A stretch of DNA of 46,888 nt from Nonomuraea sp. SBT364 (GTDB lineage Bacteria > Actinomycetota > Actinomycetes > Streptosporangiales > Streptosporangiaceae): NCBI RefSeq assembly GCF_001083785.1, contig NZ_LAVL01000061.1:1-46888 (forward strand). Reading direction: 5' to 3'. Positions 45,210-46,888 of this stretch are shown piece by piece (positions within the stretch are counted from its first letter, which is position 1; each line of letters begins with the position of its first letter). Made by a program: the position numbers and the translations under genes. Below the pieces are notes generated by a model. That model worked only from the letters and a program-made list of their open reading frames with translations. It made no database searches and was not told the origin of the DNA.

Positions 45210-46574
45210 GTGGCCTACGACATCGTCGTCCTAGGTGGCGGCAGCGGCGGTTACGCCTGCGCGCTGCGGGCGGCCGAGCTGGGCATGACGGTCGCCCTGA
45301 TCGAGAAGGACAAGATCGGCGGCACCTGCCTGCACCGGGGATGCATCCCCACCAAGGCCCTGCTGCACTCCGCCGAGGTCGCCGACGAGACCCGCGAGAG
45401 CGCCTCGTTCGGCGTCAAGGCGCACTTCGAGGGCATCGACGTGGCCGGCGTGCACGCCTTCAAGGACAAGATCGTCAACCGCGCCTGGAAGGGCGTGCAG
45501 GGCCTGCTCAAGGCCGCGGGCGTGACCGTGGTCGAGGGCGAGGGCCGGCTGCTCGCCGAGCGCCGCGTCCAGGTCGGCGATGAGGTGTACGAGGGCCGCA
45601 ACGTCGTGCTGGCCACCGGCTCCGCGCCCCGCAGCCTGCCCGGCCTCGACATCGACGGCGAGCGGATCATCACCAGCGAGCACACGCTGCAGATGGACCG
45701 GGTGCCCGCCTCGGTGATCGTGCTCGGCGGCGGCGTCATCGGCGTCGAGCTGGCCAGCGTCTACCGCTCCTTCGGCGCCGAGGTCACCATCGTCGAGGCG
45801 CTGCCGCACCTGCTGCCCACCGAGGAGGAGTCCAGCTCCAAGCTGCTGGAGCGGGCCTTCCGCCGGCGCGGCATCAAGTACGAGCTCGGCGTCTTCTTCG
45901 AGGGCGCCAAGACCACCGACACCGGCGTGCTCGTCACCCTGGCCAGCGGCAAGACCCTCGACGCCGAGATCCTGCTCGTCGCGGTCGGCCGCGGGGCCGT
46001 CTCGGCCGGCATGGGCTTCGAGGAGGCCGGCGTGGCCGTCGAGCGCGGCGCCGTCACGGTCGACGAGCACTGCCGCACCTCCGCTCCCGGCGTCTACGCC
46101 ATCGGCGACCTGATCCCCACGCCGCAGCTGGCCCACGCCGGGTTCGCCGAGGGCATCCTGGTGGCCGAGCACATCGCGGGCCTCAACCCGCCGCCCATCG
46201 ACTACGCGGGCGTGCCCCGGATCACCTACTCCGACCCCGAGGTCGCCTCGGTGGGCATCACGTCCGCGCAGGCCGCCGAGCGCGGCATCGAGATCGTCGA
46301 GCAGGTCTACGACCTCGCGGGCAACCCCAAGAGCCAGATCCTCGGCACGGGCGGCGCCGTCAAGGTGCTCGCCCGCAAGGACGGGCCGGTCGTCGGCGTC
46401 CACATGGTGGGCCGCCGCATCGGCGAGCTCGTCACCGAAGGCCAGCTCATCTACAACTGGGAGGCTCTGCCCGCAGAGGTCGCCCAGCTCATCCATGCAC
46501 ACCCGACCCAGTCCGAGGCGGTCGGTGAGGCGATGCTGGCCCTGGCCGGCAAGCCGCTGCACGTACACAACTAG
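45210..46574 (+). CDS. lpdA: Dihydrolipoyl dehydrogenase (E3)
   Basis: A 454-residue FAD enzyme that reoxidises lipoamide in 2-oxoacid dehydrogenase complexes. FAD site GGGSGGYACALRAAELG, redox-active GGTCLHRGCIPTKALL, NAD site VIVLGGGVIGVELASVYRSFG, a second FAD block VYAIGDL, and the His-Glu base HAHPTQSEA. GTG 45210 has AAGGAG seven bases upstream. It precedes an E2 gene by 38 bases, a conserved pairing. Confidence 0.97.
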   Translation: MAYDIVVLGGGSGGYACALRAAELGMTVALIEKDKIGGTCLHRGCIPTKALLHSAEVADETRESASFGVKAHFEGIDVAGVHAFKDKIVNRAWKGVQGLLKAAGVTVVEGEGRLLAERRVQVGDEVYEGRNVVLATGSAPRSLPGLDIDGERIITSEHTLQMDRVPASVIVLGGGVIGVELASVYRSFGAEVTIVEALPHLLPTEEESSSKLLERAFRRRGIKYELGVFFEGAKTTDTGVLVTLASGKTLDAEILLVAVGRGAVSAGMGFEEAGVAVERGAVTVDEHCRTSAPGVYAIGDLIPTPQLAHAGFAEGILVAEHIAGLNPPPIDYAGVPRITYSDPEVASVGITSAQAAERGIEIVEQVYDLAGNPKSQILGTGGAVKVLARKDGPVVGVHMVGRRIGELVTEGQLIYNWEALPAEVAQLIHAHPTQSEAVGEAMLALAGKPLHVHN

Positions 46575-46612
46575 TCCAGCCCTCGAGATCAGAACGCGAG
46601 AGAAGAATAACG

Positions 46613-46888
46613 ATGCCGGTCTCCGTACAGATGCCCCAGCTCGGCGAGAGCGTCACCGAGGGCACCGTCACCCGTTGGCTGAAGAAGGAGGGCGAGCGCG
46701 TCGAGGCCGACGAGCCGCTCCTCGAAGTGTCGACCGACAAGGTCGACACCGAGATCCCCTCGCCGTCCGCGGGTGTCATCACCAAGATCGTCGTGGCTGA
46801 GGACGAGACCGTCGAGGTCGGCGCGGAACTGGCCATCATCGACGAGAGCGGCCAGGCCGGCGCGGCCGAGCTGGCCGAGGCGGCCGCC
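46613..46888 (+). CDS. sucB: 2-oxoacid dehydrogenase E2 (dihydrolipoyl acyltransferase), 5' part
   Basis: The N-terminal 92 codons of an E2 subunit; the rest lies beyond the window. The lipoyl domain is complete: MPQLGESVTEGTVTRWLKKEG and EVSTDKVDTEIPSP with lipoylated K43, then VGAELAIIDESG and the start of an Ala-rich linker. The ATG at 46613 has GAGAAG eight bases upstream. Following an E3 gene, it should be the E2 of the 2-oxoglutarate or pyruvate dehydrogenase complex; actinobacterial E2 proteins of this type often serve both. Confidence 0.92.
   Translation, partial: MPVSVQMPQLGESVTEGTVTRWLKKEGERVEADEPLLEVSTDKVDTEIPSPSAGVITKIVVAEDETVEVGAELAIIDESGQAGAAELAEAAA

Noticed and set aside
1..46888. 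A biosynthetic gene cluster, prophage or defence island
   Set aside because: No PKS, NRPS, integrase, restriction, toxin or CRISPR-associated gene is found; most loci are core metabolism, envelope and signalling.

Overview
The window is high-GC actinomycete chromosome. GTG starts dominate, many genes look leaderless, and a cytochrome bcc-aa3 locus has the qcrCAB/ctaE/ctaCDF/trpD/adoK/erpA neighbourhood seen in Streptomyces and Mycobacterium. Gene content suggests a Streptosporangiales-type actinomycete (Nonomuraea or Streptosporangium relatives); that placement is inference. It is mostly core chromosome with scattered lineage-specific genes. I see no phage, insertion sequence, CRISPR array, tRNA or rRNA gene.

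Layout. 1-4.6 kb: an inverted copy of part of the first gene at the very edge, a secreted gluzincin peptidase, two secreted NlpC/P60 hydrolases (the first behind a clear c-di-AMP ydaO-type riboswitch) and a coiled-coil NYN nuclease. 4.7-6.6 kb: a NarL-type two-component system. 6.8-8.3 kb: the wreck of an ABC exporter (ATPase N-terminus joined to permease pieces). 8.3-12.9 kb: two transmembrane Ser/Thr kinases and a membrane-anchored protein that share one type of Cys...Cys-x-Trp extracellular domain. 12.9-14.9 kb: a DEDDh exonuclease/GIY-YIG protein and a stand-alone Lrp/AsnC ligand-binding domain.

15.1-25.3 kb: respiratory locus, ctaE-qcrC-qcrA-qcrB and ctaC-ctaD-ctaF as two minus-strand operons, with a receiver-like protein, trpD and an L,D-transpeptidase between them. 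25.5-30.2 kb: cysteine desulfurase, TusA, a CBS-pair protein, adenosine kinase, ErpA and NadA, several of them tied to sulfur or Fe-S metabolism next to the Rieske-containing complex. 30.2-36.5 kb: a SIMPL protein, a DUF998/hydrolase-like fusion without its serine, the envelope-stress operon pspA-pspAA-htpX-pspAB, a DUF3043 membrane protein and a membrane-anchored SUKH/SMI1-like protein. 36.5-41.4 kb: aldo/keto reductase, a small conserved protein, CobU fused to a reduced metallo-beta-lactamase-like domain, an ABC ATPase, an APH-like kinase and CobS (cobamide salvage). 41.4-43.6 kb: a GntR/YtrA regulator with DUF1648 and CPBP membrane proteins. 43.7-46.9 kb: leucyl aminopeptidase, dihydrolipoyl dehydrogenase and the start of a 2-oxoacid dehydrogenase E2, cut by the window end.

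The most unusual points are the repeated in-frame stop codons after adenosine kinase, the sensor-domain sharing in the kinase cluster, the inactivated hydrolase and receiver domains, the envelope SUKH protein, the decayed ABC exporter and the edge inverted repeat. All functional statements are read from motifs and family knowledge; no database search was possible.
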